A DNA stretch of 60,000 bases from Strigamia acuminata (GCA_949358305.1 OX442314.1:55377369-55437368); one strand, 5' to 3'. Shown: positions 10,698 to 22,911, numbered from the stretch's first letter. Translations and numbers: made by a program. Notes: generated by a model from the letters alone, not told the origin.

Positions 10698-11525
10698 CAG
10701 TGGGGGGCAAAACTAACAAGAAAGTTAACAAACGCATAATGTTGATTCTCATGGCTGTATCTCAGGAAAAAAGAGAGGAAAACTCATGAAATTTTAACTG
10801 GATACTCGTATAACATCCTACTTTATTCAACTAAAATTTTATCAACATCTATCCATCAGTTTCTGAGAAAAAAAATCTTTTGTGAAGTGACATAAAAAAT
10901 TAAGAGGCAAAAGTAAGTTAACCTTCCCATAGCCATATGGTGGGTCAAAAAAATTACAGAAGTGGAAAAATAACTAATTCTTTTTTTCCTGAAAATTAAT
11001 TCATGAGGTTAACTTTTATTCCTCAAAAACTTTTTTTTCTTATTTTATAATGTCTAAATATGAATAGTTTTTCAATTATTATTAAGATAATTTAAAATTT
11101 ATAACATAAAACACTCTTGGGAGCGCCGTACACTGCTTTGCCATATGTTTGCACTAGGTGGCGTATTAAAATTAGTCCTAAAACATGTGCTTTTACCAGG
11201 AAAAATGTGATTGCACCAGGAAAAAAGTGATTGTGCACATGTGCAGGAAGGTTTTTGAAAAGAAGTCAGAAATGACCGACCATGGCTGCACATGGGCTAT
11301 GGGAAAGTTAACAAACTCTGTTTACCATTGAGAAACCTCACAACAATGTCTGTTAATGCTTTGTTGGCCCTCCTTTAGCTTGTAGAATTGCTTTCAATCA
11401 TTCAGCCATACTTTCAAGCAATTTCAGCAGCACTGATGGAGATATTTTACACCTAACATCAAGATTTGCTAATTTCAACCATGGAACATTTCTCAACTCT
11501 AGAGGAACCTTTTAGTCCAATCAAG
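10698..11525. mobile_element. Tc1-type relic with nested insertion
   Basis: Begins with a Tc1-like terminus CAGTGGGGGGCAAAACTAAC preceded by TA (10696-10697). Its far half (11325-11525) matches the transposase relic at 2470-2680 and is equally decayed. A separate TTAA-flanked element is nested at 10922-11307. Confidence 0.65.
10922..11307. mobile_element. TTAA-flanked MITE nested in Tc1 relic
   Basis: Flanked by TTAA at 10918-10921 and 11308-11311. Ends inverted: CCTTCCCATAGCC and GGCTATGGGAAAG. The same site in the sister Tc1 relic (about 2450-2475) is uninterrupted, which supports a real insertion. Noncoding. Confidence 0.8.
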
Positions 11526-12172
11526 AAACCATGGCTGTATTTCGGAAAAAAAATGGCAATTTTTATCCATTTTTTGTCAAAAATAGCCATTTTTAGCCAT
11601 TTTTCAAGGTAAAAATAGCTGTTTTCCGTCAAAAATGGCCATCTTCAGCCATTTCTAGCCATTTTTCATTAAAAAATGGCCGTTTTTCATTAAGAATGGC
11701 CGTTTTTCGTCAAGAATAGCCATTTTTCCTCAAGAATGGCCATTTTTAGCCATTTGTCATCAAGAATGGTCATTTTTAGCCATTTGTCATCAAAAATGGT
11801 CATTTTTAGCCATTTGTCATCAAGAATGGCCATTTTTAGCCATTTTTTCATGATAAAAATGGCTGTCTTTTAGCAAAAATGGCCTTTTTTAGTCATTTTT
11901 CATGGTAAAAATGATGGCTGTATTTCGGAAAAAATGGCCATTTTTAGCCATTTTCATGGTAAAAATGGCTGTTTTTGTCGAAAATGGCAATTTTCATCAT
12001 TGAAATATAACAAAATGTAACGTTTCAGTGACGAAAATAACGTATCAGCAACGAATTTTAGACGGAACCGGTTATTTCTCAAATTTTCCGGTTCCCGGTA
12101 CCGTGATTTCTAACCGGGTTTCAAGGAAAATCGGTACCCCGGTTTCCCAGTACCGAAACCCTACTCGAAATG
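11526..12172. mobile_element. hAT MITE remnant with AATGGCCATTTTTAGCC minisatellite
   Basis: Ends at 12172 with CGAAACCCTA, directly followed by CTCGAAAT, the same junction (inverted) as the intact element at 44151-44862. The left end is missing. The body is an imperfect minisatellite of GCCATTTTTNNNNAAAAATGGC units (11530-12000), then a GGTACC/CCGG-rich end (12060-12165). Confidence 0.7.
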
Positions 12173-12268
12173 AAGCCCGTTTCAAATAAGAGCTGCAGCT
12201 GAGGAAGAAAAAATAACGTATTATTTTTTTGTATTTAACGTAACAAATGCTGAACGTACTCTACATTC

Positions 12269-12558
12269 TGTTGGGGCAGTTTCATGTGTGCAATCAGAAA
12301 CTCTGTATAATGTTGTGTAGATCTGTTTTGTGTTTAATGGATAAGTGATAACTATACCATTGCCATGTAAATCTTATTTATTGTTACTTAGTTTTCACTC
12401 ACTAGAGTACTCTCTCTAGGTGTGATTGTTGTGTATTTTCTCTCGCCATGTTCTCTCCTCACAGAATAAATATCTGTTTATGTTTTTCATCTTGCTGAGT
12501 GGATTTCTTGCTGCATTTGGGCATGTAGTTGTGTTAATCACGATCCTGGACTCCAACA
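12269..12558 (+). repeat. 5' LTR of copia element
   Basis: 290 bp, TG...CA ends. AGAATAAA near 12461 may serve as the poly(A) signal in the 3' copy. Confidence 0.95.
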
Positions 12559-12559
12559 G

Positions 12560-12573
12560 TGGTAGCAGAGGAT
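12560..12573 (+). promoter_or_regulatory. Primer-binding site, initiator tRNA-Met
   Basis: TGGTAGCAGAGGAT, one base after the LTR, is complementary to the 3' end (…AUCCUCUGCUACCA) of metazoan initiator tRNA-Met, the usual primer for copia-type elements. Confidence 0.85.
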
Positions 12574-12770
12574 TGGAAACTCTACATTTGCCTCACGATA
12601 AGTTATTTGCATCACAAGATGCACGTCACTGTTGTTTTTCTCCTCCAAGATGGCGATGCATTTTTCCGAGTCGAGTTTTTACCATGAAACGTTTGTATTT
12701 TAACTTGTTTTCATCGTAATTTCGTTTTGCAAGTGCTTTGAAGAATCATATTTCCTGAAACTTGGAAATT

Positions 12771-15700
12771 ATGGCCAACAAGGAGCCACACATTGATCTG
12801 TTAAACGGTGAAAATTACCGGGAATGGCGTGAAGATGCCGAATTACTTTTGCGAAACAAAGGACTATGGAGTTTCGTAAATGGCACAGCGACCACACCTG
12901 ACCCGCTAACAGCAACCGCTAAAGAAATACGGATTTTTGCTGAAAGAAAAGAGAAAGCTCGCACTGTAATTGGTTTTGCCTGTGATTCAATACGCCGCAG
13001 AGTTGCAATGGCGAAGCCTACAGCCAAGGAAGCGTGGGAAGCTTTGCAACAAGCGTATGAGCCGCTAACTTTGTCGCTCGAAACGTCATTGAAACGGAAT
13101 TTCTGGTCTCTTCACATGCTGCCCGAAGAATCCATGCAGGAGTTTGTTAATCGCGTGGAGCGACAGGCATTGGAGCTCGAAAATGCCAAACTCCCAGTCT
13201 CTGACCGAGACATGGCTGCTCAATTAATTTATAAGTTGCCAGAACAGTATCAAATCCTAAGTGCACAAATATATGCATGGCCAAAAGCTGATTTCACTTT
13301 TGATAAAGTGAAAAGCCGGTTGTATGATGAATACAACCGATTACGCCTTGAAAATTTAGAAAAAGATTCTGCTAATCTTTCTTTGTTGTCTTCACAGGTC
13401 AATTCGCTTGCGAATCCGAATCAAAAACCGGTATTTCGGGGACGAGACTCGAAACCCAGACCAAGGCAAGATGCAAAGCCGACTGGTGAATTTATTTGCT
13501 ACAACTGCGGTGGCCGAGGACATTCGGCTAGACAATGCCCTACACCACGTACGGGCCAGCCTTCCCAGCCACGCATGCAACAGCAACCTTCTTTTCGGCC
13601 ATCATCTGTGCCACAGCAATCGAGTCCTGTTACCCCGGCAGTTTCCGTAGCAACACGGGTCAAATCAAAGAAAAAACGCAAGCAGAAGTTGACTGTTGAT
13701 TCTGAGTCTCATCAACTTGAAGCCCACACTGAAGATATCAACACTGTATTTTCTTTTTCCGACATTGAGAATTTCTTCGTCCAGTGTCACTTAATTGATA
13801 AGTCTGACCAAGATTGGCTTTTAGATTCTGGGGCTTCCGATCATGTCTGTTATCAGCGAGAATTATTTTCTGACATGACCCCCGTTGTTCCTTTCAAAGT
13901 GAAACTGGGCGAAGGAACCTCAACTGTCACTGGACGTGGCACTGTCTACGTCGAGAGCGACGTAGATGGCGTCAAACGTGACATTGGTCTGGAAAATGTC
14001 CTTTATGTTCCGAATTTTCGACGCAATCTGATGTCCGTGGGCCGTTTTGATAACAAAGGCGGTTCTTTTAGAATTGCAAATGGCATAATGGATGCATATG
14101 GTTTACACGGAGTGGCAATTTTATTTAGGGCTATTAAGCGAGGGAATTTATACTGGTTTGTTGGTCGGGCATTGACACCCGAAGAAAGGGCCAAGCCACG
14201 TAACCTCGTGAATGCCAAACAGACAATGTTTGTCAAAACACCTAACAATTTGCCTGCACCTCCTGCCATATTTCCTGCGGTCCCAGTTGTATCGCCTGCA
14301 ATTCTCCCTGCAAAGATTTTTGCAGAAGTACTTAAAACCGCCAAACCCAAAAAGACTCAGATTGACATTCGGGATCCGGCAAAGCTTAATAAGCAAATTT
14401 CCAGACCAGAGTCGCAAACAGCCTCGCGTACAAATAAAAATGCTGACATTGATTTATGGCATTCACGTTATATGCATTTGCATAAACGTGGTATTGTAAA
14501 TTTGTCACGCGACGCTGATGTCACTGGAATTTCTATTTCTAAGCGAAAGTTTGGCAATTGTGCCACATGCAGAACTTCCAAATCCTGTCGTGTATCATTT
14601 CGTGGATTGGATTATTTACAATCCAAAAAGCCATTGGAGCTTGTCCATATTGATTTATGGGGAGCTGCTCCTGAAATTGGTGTTGGCAATTGTTATTATT
14701 TCCTTGGCATTACAGATGATTTTACACGTTACGTTTGGGCCATTCCCATCCGTAACAAATCTGATGCATTCCAGGCTTTTGTTTCTTGGCAAACACAGAC
14801 CGAACACCAAACTGGCTTTAAATTGAAACGCATCCGGTCAGACAATGGCCTGGAGTTTGTTAATAAGGCATTTGGAAGTCATGCAGATAAGCTCGGGATT
14901 GTGCATGAACGCACAAACACGTACTGTCCCGAAATGAATGGAATTTCTGAGCGCCTAAACCGTGTCTTGATTGAACAGGTGCGCAGTGTTTTGCTTGAAA
15001 CTGGACTACCGCATTGTTTGTGGTCAGAATTGGTCCAAACTGCAGCTTTCGTCAAGAACCGTTTTCCGCACTCAAAATTGAATTTTACGACCCCATACGT
15101 TGCGTTTTATCGCAGAAAATGTAATGTATCTTTTCTTAAACGCATCGGGTCACAGTGTTTTGTACATTATTCCGCCCCGCGCGCGAGTAAACTAAGTCCT
15201 CGTGCGTGGAGGGGAGTTTTGGTGGGTTATGCTCGGAGCACTTCGGGATATCGAATTTGGAATTCGGAGACAGGGGAAATTATTGAATCCAAATCTGTTA
15301 AATTTGATGAATCTTTACTTAGGGGACCTGAGGGACGTGTATCTAGTGTGTCGTTACCGTTGTTCGATCAGCAGGTTATTTACCGAAGCAAACGCCGATC
15401 GCCTCGACAGAACGTGTATGTGCCCTCATCTGATTCCCTCAACTCTTCGAGTGATTCATCTGAACATTCTACAAACTCGGCGGCTTCTTTTCATTCCGCA
15501 CAAACCCCAATATTGTCCTCTACTTTGGCTTTTTCTCCGACGACTCCCGTTTCTCTTATCTCGTCACCTCCTGTGTTTACCTCCTCACCTGCACCTCCCC
15601 ATTGTCATGATCGACAGGAGGAGGGAATGACGGAGGAATCCCACAAAGTGACTATCCGAAGAAAGAAACGCCGCTCGCCACGTACTACGACAGTGAGTGC

Positions 15701-17729
15701 ACCACTGGATGGCGCCACAGCCTCTTCATCGACCGACATTCTACCACCCGAGGGGTGGACGAGAGAAGTCCGCGTTCGGGCGGGAATGGTCGATGTTTCT
15801 TACCTTTCTCCGGACGACATGTTGTGCTGTTCGATGGCGGACGTACGCCGTTGGCATGACGATCGTCGACAGCTATGCATTGACGAACTTTTTGACTTTA
15901 CCAGGGCACGCCTGACACCCGATATACTCACTCCACGTCGTTGTTTGCGAACGATCACGAGCCGTAAATCTCCCAAGGGCGAGACAAGTTTCCGACACAC
16001 GAATGATTTGGAAACGGCCCGAGAATCGTCCGAGGAGGAGATGTATATTCGAGACGTGGATGACCCTGGAGATCCCGATTATGAGCCAAGTTCTGATGAC
16101 GATGACGATGACGAACTAGAATATTTTGACTCCACCAACAATGATGACATCGAAATTCATCATGCTTTCATAGACCCGGGTACTTTTGCAGAAGCAATCT
16201 CTTCCCCTGAAGCTGAGCAATGGAAGTCAGCCATGGACGATGAGATCCAGACACTCAAGGATCGCAAAGTATTCGAAGAGATTCCCTCGGATCAGCTTCC
16301 GCAGGGGGCGAAACTCGTTGGAAATCGCTGGATTTACAAGTTCAAACAAGCGATAGGCAACAGTGCATGTCGTTTTCGAAGTCAGCTTGTCGCACAAGGA
16401 TTTTCTCAAAGAGAAGGACTTGATTATGACGAAATATTTAGCCCTGTAGTGGACTTTGTGTTGGTAAGGTTGCTCTTTGTCGTTTTAGTAGTGCTTTCAT
16501 CGTGGCAACACGTTCATATTGATGTGAAGTGCGCCTACTTGTATGCCGACCTGAAACACAAGATCTACATGCGTTGTCCGAAAGGATATGGGGGCGAAGA
16601 CAAGAACTGTAACATAATCTGGCTACTTAAAAAGGCACTTTATGGTCTACACCAAAGTGGTCGTGAATGGTATTACACACTGGATGCAGCCCTGCGTAAC
16701 ATTGGTTTTAAAAACGTAATTGGGTTTAATTGTGTTTATCATTTTGGATATCGAGCTATTATGCTGATTTATGTTGACGATCTGCTTCTGTTTAGTTTGT
16801 CAAAAGATGTGCAAGAGCAGATTGTATTGCTTCTCAAATCCAAATTCGATATAGTGGTTCTAGGGCCAATAACTTGAGTGCTCGGGGTTAACTTTACTAA
16901 GGTTGGCGACAAGTATTATATGCATCAGAGGGATTTCATAGAAAAACTCTGCAAAGCGTACGATGTTGACAATTCATTTAAAATTAAATTGCCTGGAAAT
17001 CAGGGTGCTGTCGTGCGTAGACCTTTGGAATATGAGCAGTTAAATACTGACTTTCCATACAGATCTTTGGTTGGTTCGTTATTGTTTTTGGCCACCCGCA
17101 CACGTCCTGACATTCTCTTTTCCACAATTTTGTTGTCGCAATACAATGAGAAGCACAATGAGTCACACATTCGTATGCTATTGCACGTTTTGAAATACCT
17201 AGCTAACACTAAGGATAAAGTAATTTCTTTGTCTGATTGTGAGTCTTCTCAAATGTTCTCTTTTTGTGACGCATCTTATGCGAATGACCAGGATGAGCGG
17301 AAGAGTTTTGGTGGCTTTGTGGTGTCGTTGGGAGGCGTACCAATAAGTTGGTCATGTCGTAAGCAAAGAACAACCTCTTTATCGACTATGGAAGCCGAAT
17401 TCACCACGATAATTGAGTGTGCACGAGAGTCTGATTGGTTAAATAGGTTTTTGAGTACTAAGTTTTTCAAAAAGCTAAGAGTTAATCACGTGCCAATCAT
17501 TTACTCTGACAGCCAAGCAGCTCTGAACTTTTCTCGCAATCTCATTCAAAACAACAAAAACAAACATATTGAAGTGAAATACTTTTTCATTCGGGATTGG
17601 ATCCGAGACGAGCGTATACTCGTTAAATTCGTTAATGGTAAGGAAAATCCTGCTGATATCTTCACGAAATGGTTGTCAAGAGACAAATTCGAGTTATTTA
17701 GAGATCAATTTTTATGTGACGTGATATAA
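12771..17729 (+). pseudogene. Copia gag-pol polyprotein with one in-frame stop
   Basis: One long frame of 1652 codons from the ATG at 12771, the first ATG of the MANKEPH start. It has one TGA at 16875-16877 in the reverse transcriptase and is otherwise open. Order of domains: UBN2-type gag (residues about 10-200), CCHC knuckle CYNCGGRGHSARQC (243-256), aspartic protease LLDSGASD (DSG 352-354), HHCC integrase zinc site with NCATC, integrase core with D628, D691 and E727 (D,D-35-E spacing), reverse transcriptase with YVDD (1334-1337), then after the stop RNase H (FCDASYA, TMEAEF, IYSDSQAA). An acidic, serine-rich linker lies between integrase and RT. Whether the TGA ends this copy's activity or is read through cannot be told. 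With identical LTRs it must be recent or have been copied in trans. Confidence 0.93.
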
Positions 17730-17810
17730 TAGTTTATTATTTGTTATATCCTAGTTTATCATTGGTTATAATATTTTATTTACCTTGATGTTTTGTTTTT
17801 ATTACACAAT

Positions 17811-17822
17811 GAAAAGGAGGAG
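17811..17822 (+). promoter_or_regulatory. Polypurine tract of copia element
   Basis: GAAAAGGAGGAG just before the 3' LTR, the expected primer for plus-strand DNA synthesis. Confidence 0.8.
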
Positions 17823-17825
17823 TTT

Positions 17826-18115
17826 TGTTGGGGCAGTTTCATGTGTGCAATCAGAAACTCTGTATAATGTTGTGTAGATCTGTTTTGTGTTTAATGGATA
17901 AGTGATAACTATACCATTGCCATGTAAATCTTATTTATTGTTACTTAGTTTTCACTCACTAGAGTACTCTCTCTAGGTGTGATTGTTGTGTATTTTCTCT
18001 CGCCATGTTCTCTCCTCACAGAATAAATATCTGTTTATGTTTTTCATCTTGCTGAGTGGATTTCTTGCTGCATTTGGGCATGTAGTTGTGTTAATCACGA
18101 TCCTGGACTCCAACA
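17826..18115 (+). repeat. 3' LTR of copia element
   Basis: 290 bp; I find no difference from the 5' LTR by eye. Confidence 0.95.
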
Positions 18116-18119
18116 CATT

Positions 18120-19300
18120 CTTTACATTAAATACACAAAAAAATTTTTTTTTATGATAAACGGAAATCGAAATGGCGATCGACAATTGTAGTTTTGAATA
18201 AGAGCCGTCAGCTCTTATTTGAAAGAACACCGTAATTTTCAATTAATTGTAAATCTAATTTCCAAAGTTGTAAAAATCGAACTACCTTTATATTTACAAT
18301 GCTTTACAAGAAAGTAAATTTGCTTTTTTTTCCCAGTGAAGAACGTTGTACCATCGAACTAAAACCAGGGGTGAAAGTAGAAAACGTCTTGCCGGTTTGG
18401 TTGAGTGCTTTTTCAAATACAAACAAATCATAGCTGTATTTTAAATAATACCTATTAATAATTCAATTAATTAATATTAAAATCACATATATTGCAACAC
18501 TATAATTATTACTGACACTAGAATTGTTTTTGCCATACTCCTAAAGCCGATACAACAGATTCAGATTTTAAACCAGAACGTTTTCAAATCTTTTACCGAG
18601 TTCAAGCTTACTTTCACCCTGAGTCTGACTAAAACTAATGCTGATTTTAGAACTTACAAAATTCTCACAGAAAATTCAACTTGTGAGCGACGAATGCGGT
18701 CAGACCAGATCCTCGATAATTATGGAAACTGAGAAGAGTCTCGCGGCGCTTTCTTGGATCAACACAGTCGAGACGATGATGAATTATGATACCGCCCAGT
18801 CCAACTTGTTTGCTCGAAAACCTCTACAAAAGTACATTTATATAGACAAAAACTAATCAACAAGCGTTGTGCTAAATTATATTTACGAGTATGCGAGTAT
18901 TTTGTGAGGTATTCTGCTTTTTCCAGCGCACGTTTTTAGCCGCGCTCAACAAGTTGTCGTTTAGTTGATGTTTCGTTGTTCCGTGAGGTAGCATGGCGAG
19001 CGTTCCAATTCCAGTCGAGGTTCGAATTACTGCTGTACTGGAAAGAATTGAACTAGAAAATTGCTTTGTGATTCAGCACGGTTGCGCCATATGCGGCAAA
19101 ATAATGAACCTGAGCTCCATGTGCTTTTTATTTATCTTGAAGTTTCTTACAATGGGAGTTTGTATTTTTATTATTAATCCCAAGGATAAAATTTTTAACA
19201 AAATTAAAATAAAAAAGATCTAATAATATTGCTGCTTTATGACTTGTAAATAAATGACTAATCTTAGCCTCAATCTTAGTGTTTACATTCCAGGGTCAAC
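18120..19300 (-). repeat. Upstream promoter-like block of zinc-finger unit B
   Basis: Continuation, beyond the copia insertion, of the 5' region of copy B. It is the inverted counterpart of 32870-33960 and 37840-38880. In leftward order it holds the CATATGGCGCAACC block (about 19080), CAATTCCAGTCGAG / GTTCAATTC (19000), a TATA box, a possible splice donor GTAAGT (18652-18657) and the AAATAAGAGCTGACGGCTCTTATT palindrome region (18190-18230). No open reading frame of note. Confidence 0.65.
18837..18844 (-). promoter_or_regulatory. TATA box, zinc-finger unit B
   Basis: Reads GTCTATATAAATGTACTTTTG on the minus strand. The identical TATATAAA is kept in unit D at 38092-38099. It lies about 185 bases before the candidate donor GTAAGT. 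Confidence 0.45.
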
Positions 19301-20080
19301 TCATTCAAGGTCGACCTTGAACTCAGTGGATGAGATGCAATGAACTGTATGTATGAACTGTAGGCCAATAAAACTTTATCTTTGTTTTCATATAAATGCA
19401 ACATTTATTAGGAAATATGGTGTTAGAATGCACAAATATTGTCTGAAACCACAGAATTGTTAAAACAGTAGAAAAATACATTCACCAGATTGATTTAATG
19501 TTGTTGTTATTCATTAATTAATGTGTTTTCTCTCGTTGTGTAATATGCGCTTTATCGGCAGAATAGATTTTCACATTAAGTATGGGAAAAGTTGATTGAA
19601 GTGGGTAGAAAACTCAATTTTTGGTCGCAAATTTGAATTTTCCTCAAATTATCCCGAAAAAAAAGTGAGATTTCATTAAATTTTGCGTTGGAAAATTCAA
19701 ATTTCACTAAATTTTTCGCAGCCATCGCATTGGGAAATGCACCATAAGATACGACATCATACCCCTAGACAACAATAAAGCTTACATTAAACTAAACCTG
19801 TGTCTCTTGTATACGTCGTAGTAATTCTTATCATGTGTGTTGTGTCCAGCGTCCCGTGGCCCTCCCCTGAGCACGTAGCGTCCGTCCAAACACTCACAAA
19901 TCGAAATAAATCGTTGCAGCACGCGCAGACAAGCTACAACATAACACTAGAAATACGACAGGACAAGTAAAGAAAAAGTGACAATTTACTACCGAGCAAA
20001 TAAAATATTTTACAATTAGAAATATATAAACAAATTGGTATAAACTGCAGCAATACTATCATATCGTCCCAACAAAATCG
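19301..20080. other. Intergenic, probably 3' region of the copper transporter
   Basis: No gene or named repeat recognised. The part adjoining 20081 will include the 3' UTR of the leftward-reading transporter gene. Confidence 0.4.
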
Positions 20081-22625
20081 TCATTGCGAATCTGCTTTTT
20101 CTGTTTCTTCGTCTTTACTGAATGATGAATAAGACTGGTGGCCAACATGGCTTCCTTTGGGTTTTTGATTACTTGGTGTCTTTGGTGAGCAGAATTCGTC
20201 AGATGAGTTCATCACATACTGTGTCATCGTAGCACCAAGAAGAAAATACACAATCCCAATTGCGATTAACACACACAGGAGAATATATGCATTGAATTTC
20301 ATAACACAAAGCATGAGAATGTACCCAATTAGGACTTGCAAAATATGAAAAAGTGATTGAGCGCAGTGAATCTGAATACTATAAGAAATAAAAAAATATT
20401 GAATTATTATTATTATTATTTCACTAATAAAAATTGTTTTCTATTTTTTTTACTCACTTTACAGTAGTTGTTATCGATTCATCTTTCGGGCACAACTGGG
20501 AGGATTCATTAAGTGGTTTTTGCAATTTACTTTTGGTCTTGTAGATTAAGTATTGTCGAAAGAAATGAATAATTTCATACATTCCACTGAGTAAAGTAAT
20601 GAGTGCACATGCAATGACGAGTCCTGTTTAAAAATTTTCAAAAAAAAAACATTATTATTATTATTAGAACTGTAACATCGTAGTCTATTTTTCTTTGAAA
20701 TTAAAAATTGTTTATTGGGGATTATACGAGGTGGTAAAAAAGTGCGTAACTCTACTAAATATTTCTGAAAGTGCTGACAATGCGTCTAATCCAATATACA
20801 GGGTGTCCCAAAAGTCTGAACCACCCCAAATAATTTTCAAAATCTTTCATTGCGAATCTGATGGGATCCTCAAATTTGACCTCAAAGGTCATTTTCAAGG
20901 TTATTCACTTGCTAACTTCTAAACCAATCAGGTTAGAGCAAAATTTCCAATTACAAAGTTGTAGAGAACCATCTAATTAGTCTAGAACTGTTCTTAAAAA
21001 AATTATTTCTTACGGAAAAGTTTTGAGAAAAAAAGGTTTGAAATGTTAGTCTACTCAGCTTTGTAACCTAAAACTATCATGTGGAATGTATTTCCAAAAT
21101 AAATTACTTCCTTTCTTTTGTGTTTCCTCTCTTCTACTTACAAGTATGACCCAATAAAGTGTCCTAATTGAGGATTAGCTTGGTTGCCTCAATAGTTTTA
21201 AGTTAAAAAGCTGAGTTACAAAGCTGAGTAGACTAACATTTCAAACCTTTTTTTCTCAAAACTTTTCCGTACGAAATAATTTTTTTAAGAACAGTTCTAG
21301 ACTAATTAGATGGTTCTCTACAACTTTGTAATTGGAAATTTTGCTCTAACCTGATTGGTTTAGAAGTTAGCAAGTGAATAACCTTGAAAATGACCTTTGA
21401 GGTCAAATTTGAGGATCTCATCAGATTCGCAATGAAAGATTTCCTCTATGAGTTTTTCTTCAGTTTTCTGATATCTCAAGTATTTTGGAAATTATTTGGG
21501 GACACCCTGTATATATTTTTTTTATTAGAACTGTACCGTATTACCCCGCTTATTGCCACATGCCGGTGTAGTGGGAGTATTACCGGCATGCCGATAAACC
21601 CCGTTTTTAACGGCATGCCGGTGTAAGTGAATACAAATTTTTTTTTAATTTTGAACCCAAAACATGCTTAAAACGCATATTTAGATGTCCAAAATGTAGG
21701 AAATTGGCCGAAATTTCTATAAAGGTTTCACAAAATTTAGAAGTAATCTTCAGAATATCAAGAAAACTTAAATTTTAGGGCCAATTTTTAACATAATTTA
21801 TCATCTGGGCTCTTTTAAACAAAAAAAACAAAAAACCAATTTTTTCACTAATACCGGCATGTTTCGCTCTATACCGGCATGCCGGTATAGATTTTTTACG
21901 CGCTATTTCAAAACTGTGATGAACCCATGCCCAACGGCATGCAGCAATAGGCGGGGTAATACGGTAACATCGTAGTCTATTTTTCCTTAAAATTAAAAAT
22001 TGTTTGTTGGGGATTATACGGGGTCATAAAAAAGTGCGTAACTCTACTAAATATTTCTGAAAGTGCTGACAATGCGTCTAATCCAATATATATATATTTT
22101 TTTATTAGAACTGTAACATCGTAGTCTATTTTTCCTTAAAATTAAAAATTGTTTGTTGGGGATTATACGGGGTCGTAAAAAAGTTCGTAACTCTACTAAA
22201 TATTTCTGAAAGTGCTGACAATGCGTCTAATCCAATGTATATTTTTTTTACCATGAAAAAATATTACTAAACTGGTCAAACCGCATTTTATTTTTATTTC
22301 AATGAATTTATTTAATATTAATTTTCTACAAAAAAAATTTTGGACCAGCAGGCAAAGTTCATTTGATATCATTTCTTATTTACTTCTCATTAAATGTTTA
22401 TCAGAAATATTTTAAAATTCAAACCACAAAAAATAAAAACATATTTGTGAAATAAATGCATACAAATGCATATCTTTTGTCAAATAAAGGGAAACTCGCT
22501 TGAAAAACATCAATCAGCTTATACAAACAGAAAAAAACAATTTTTTTACCTGCGACTGTAGAAATGTTAACATTTTCAAACAGCAAATGCTCAACACTCG
22601 TCGTAAATTCAAACGCAGCAACCAT
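20081..22625 (-). CDS. CTR/SLC31-family copper transporter (CTR2-like)
   Basis: Three coding exons join in frame to 179 residues: 22550-22625 (starts MVAAFEF, donor CAG/GTAAAA), 20458-20623 (acceptor AACAG, donor AAA/GTGAGT) and 20081-20378 (acceptor TTATAG, stop TGA). Their lengths, 76+166+298, sum to exactly 180 codons. CTR proteins are trimeric membrane Cu(I) channels. Visible marks: a short N-terminus with LLFENVN before the first helix, helix 1 ending in SGMYEIIHFFRQY (the conserved YE and R), a hydrophilic loop, helix 2 LIGYILMLCVM holding the family MxxxM copper site, and helix 3 ending in IVYFLLG. The N-terminus lacks the Met clusters of high-affinity CTR1, so CTR2-like is the better label. 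The helix-packing GxxxG of helix 3 is not kept (AIGIV at that place). The tail has no HCH motif. Intron 1 (1.9 kb) is full of MITEs. Confidence 0.87.
20799..21509. mobile_element. Tc1/mariner-type foldback MITE in intron
   Basis: Flanked by TA on both sides. Termini CAGGGTGTCCC and GGGACACCCTG. The two arms, about 280 bp each, are inverted copies (shared CTAACTTCTAAACCAATCAG and its inverse). Related pieces are at 24020-24140 and 56025-56290. Noncoding. Confidence 0.88.
21536..21964. mobile_element. TA-flanked MITE in intron
   Basis: 429 bp between TA duplications (21534-21535, 21965-21966). Termini CCGTATTACCCCGC and GCGGGGTAATACGG. Inside are many CCGGCATGCCGG-like palindromes. It interrupts the tandem unit, so it inserted after the tandem duplication began. 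Confidence 0.88.
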
Positions 22626-22911
22626 TATACAAATATATCTATCTCCAACTTGATTATTCAGCCGCAAAATGATTTTTTCCTTCAAATAAATCCACTCTCA
22701 ATCGAATTCACCCACTATTGTACCGCCAGAAATTGCCAATGAATACTGTCGATCAATCACTAGTGTCCGGGTGAAAAGGTTTCGCCGGTTAAATTTCCAA
22801 ATGCTATTTATACTAGCAAAGTTTATAACGTGCCAACTGGCAAGTCGTTTCCCATCACACATTATACATACATTATCTATCTTCCTATTGCACAACTCCT
22901 ACAATTTTTTT

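Larger units (their letters stand above)
12269..18115 (+). mobile_element. Full-length Ty1/copia LTR retrotransposon
   Basis: A complete 5847-bp element. Two 290-bp LTRs (TGTTGGGG...CCAACA) look identical base for base, flanked by a 5-bp duplication CATTC (12264-12268 and 18116-18120). The sister unit C keeps the empty site (GAATG at about 33868-33872, opposite orientation). A primer-binding site, a gag-pol frame and a polypurine tract lie in canonical order. Identical LTRs mean recent insertion. The single internal TGA makes this copy probably non-autonomous. Confidence 0.97.
20665..22260. repeat. Three tandem copies of a ~150-bp unit, split by two MITEs
   Basis: The unit begins AACTGTAACATCGTAGTC and runs through TGCTGACAATGCGTCTAATCC. 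Copy 1 starts at 20668 and is interrupted at 20799 and 21536; copies 2 and 3 start at about 21964 and 22110 and are nearly intact. All lie in intron 1 of the copper transporter. Confidence 0.85.

Noticed and set aside
12426-12719. 97-codon frame at the copia 5' LTR and leader
   Set aside because: It overlaps the LTR, primer-binding site and leader; no similarity to a known product, and gag starts downstream at 12771.
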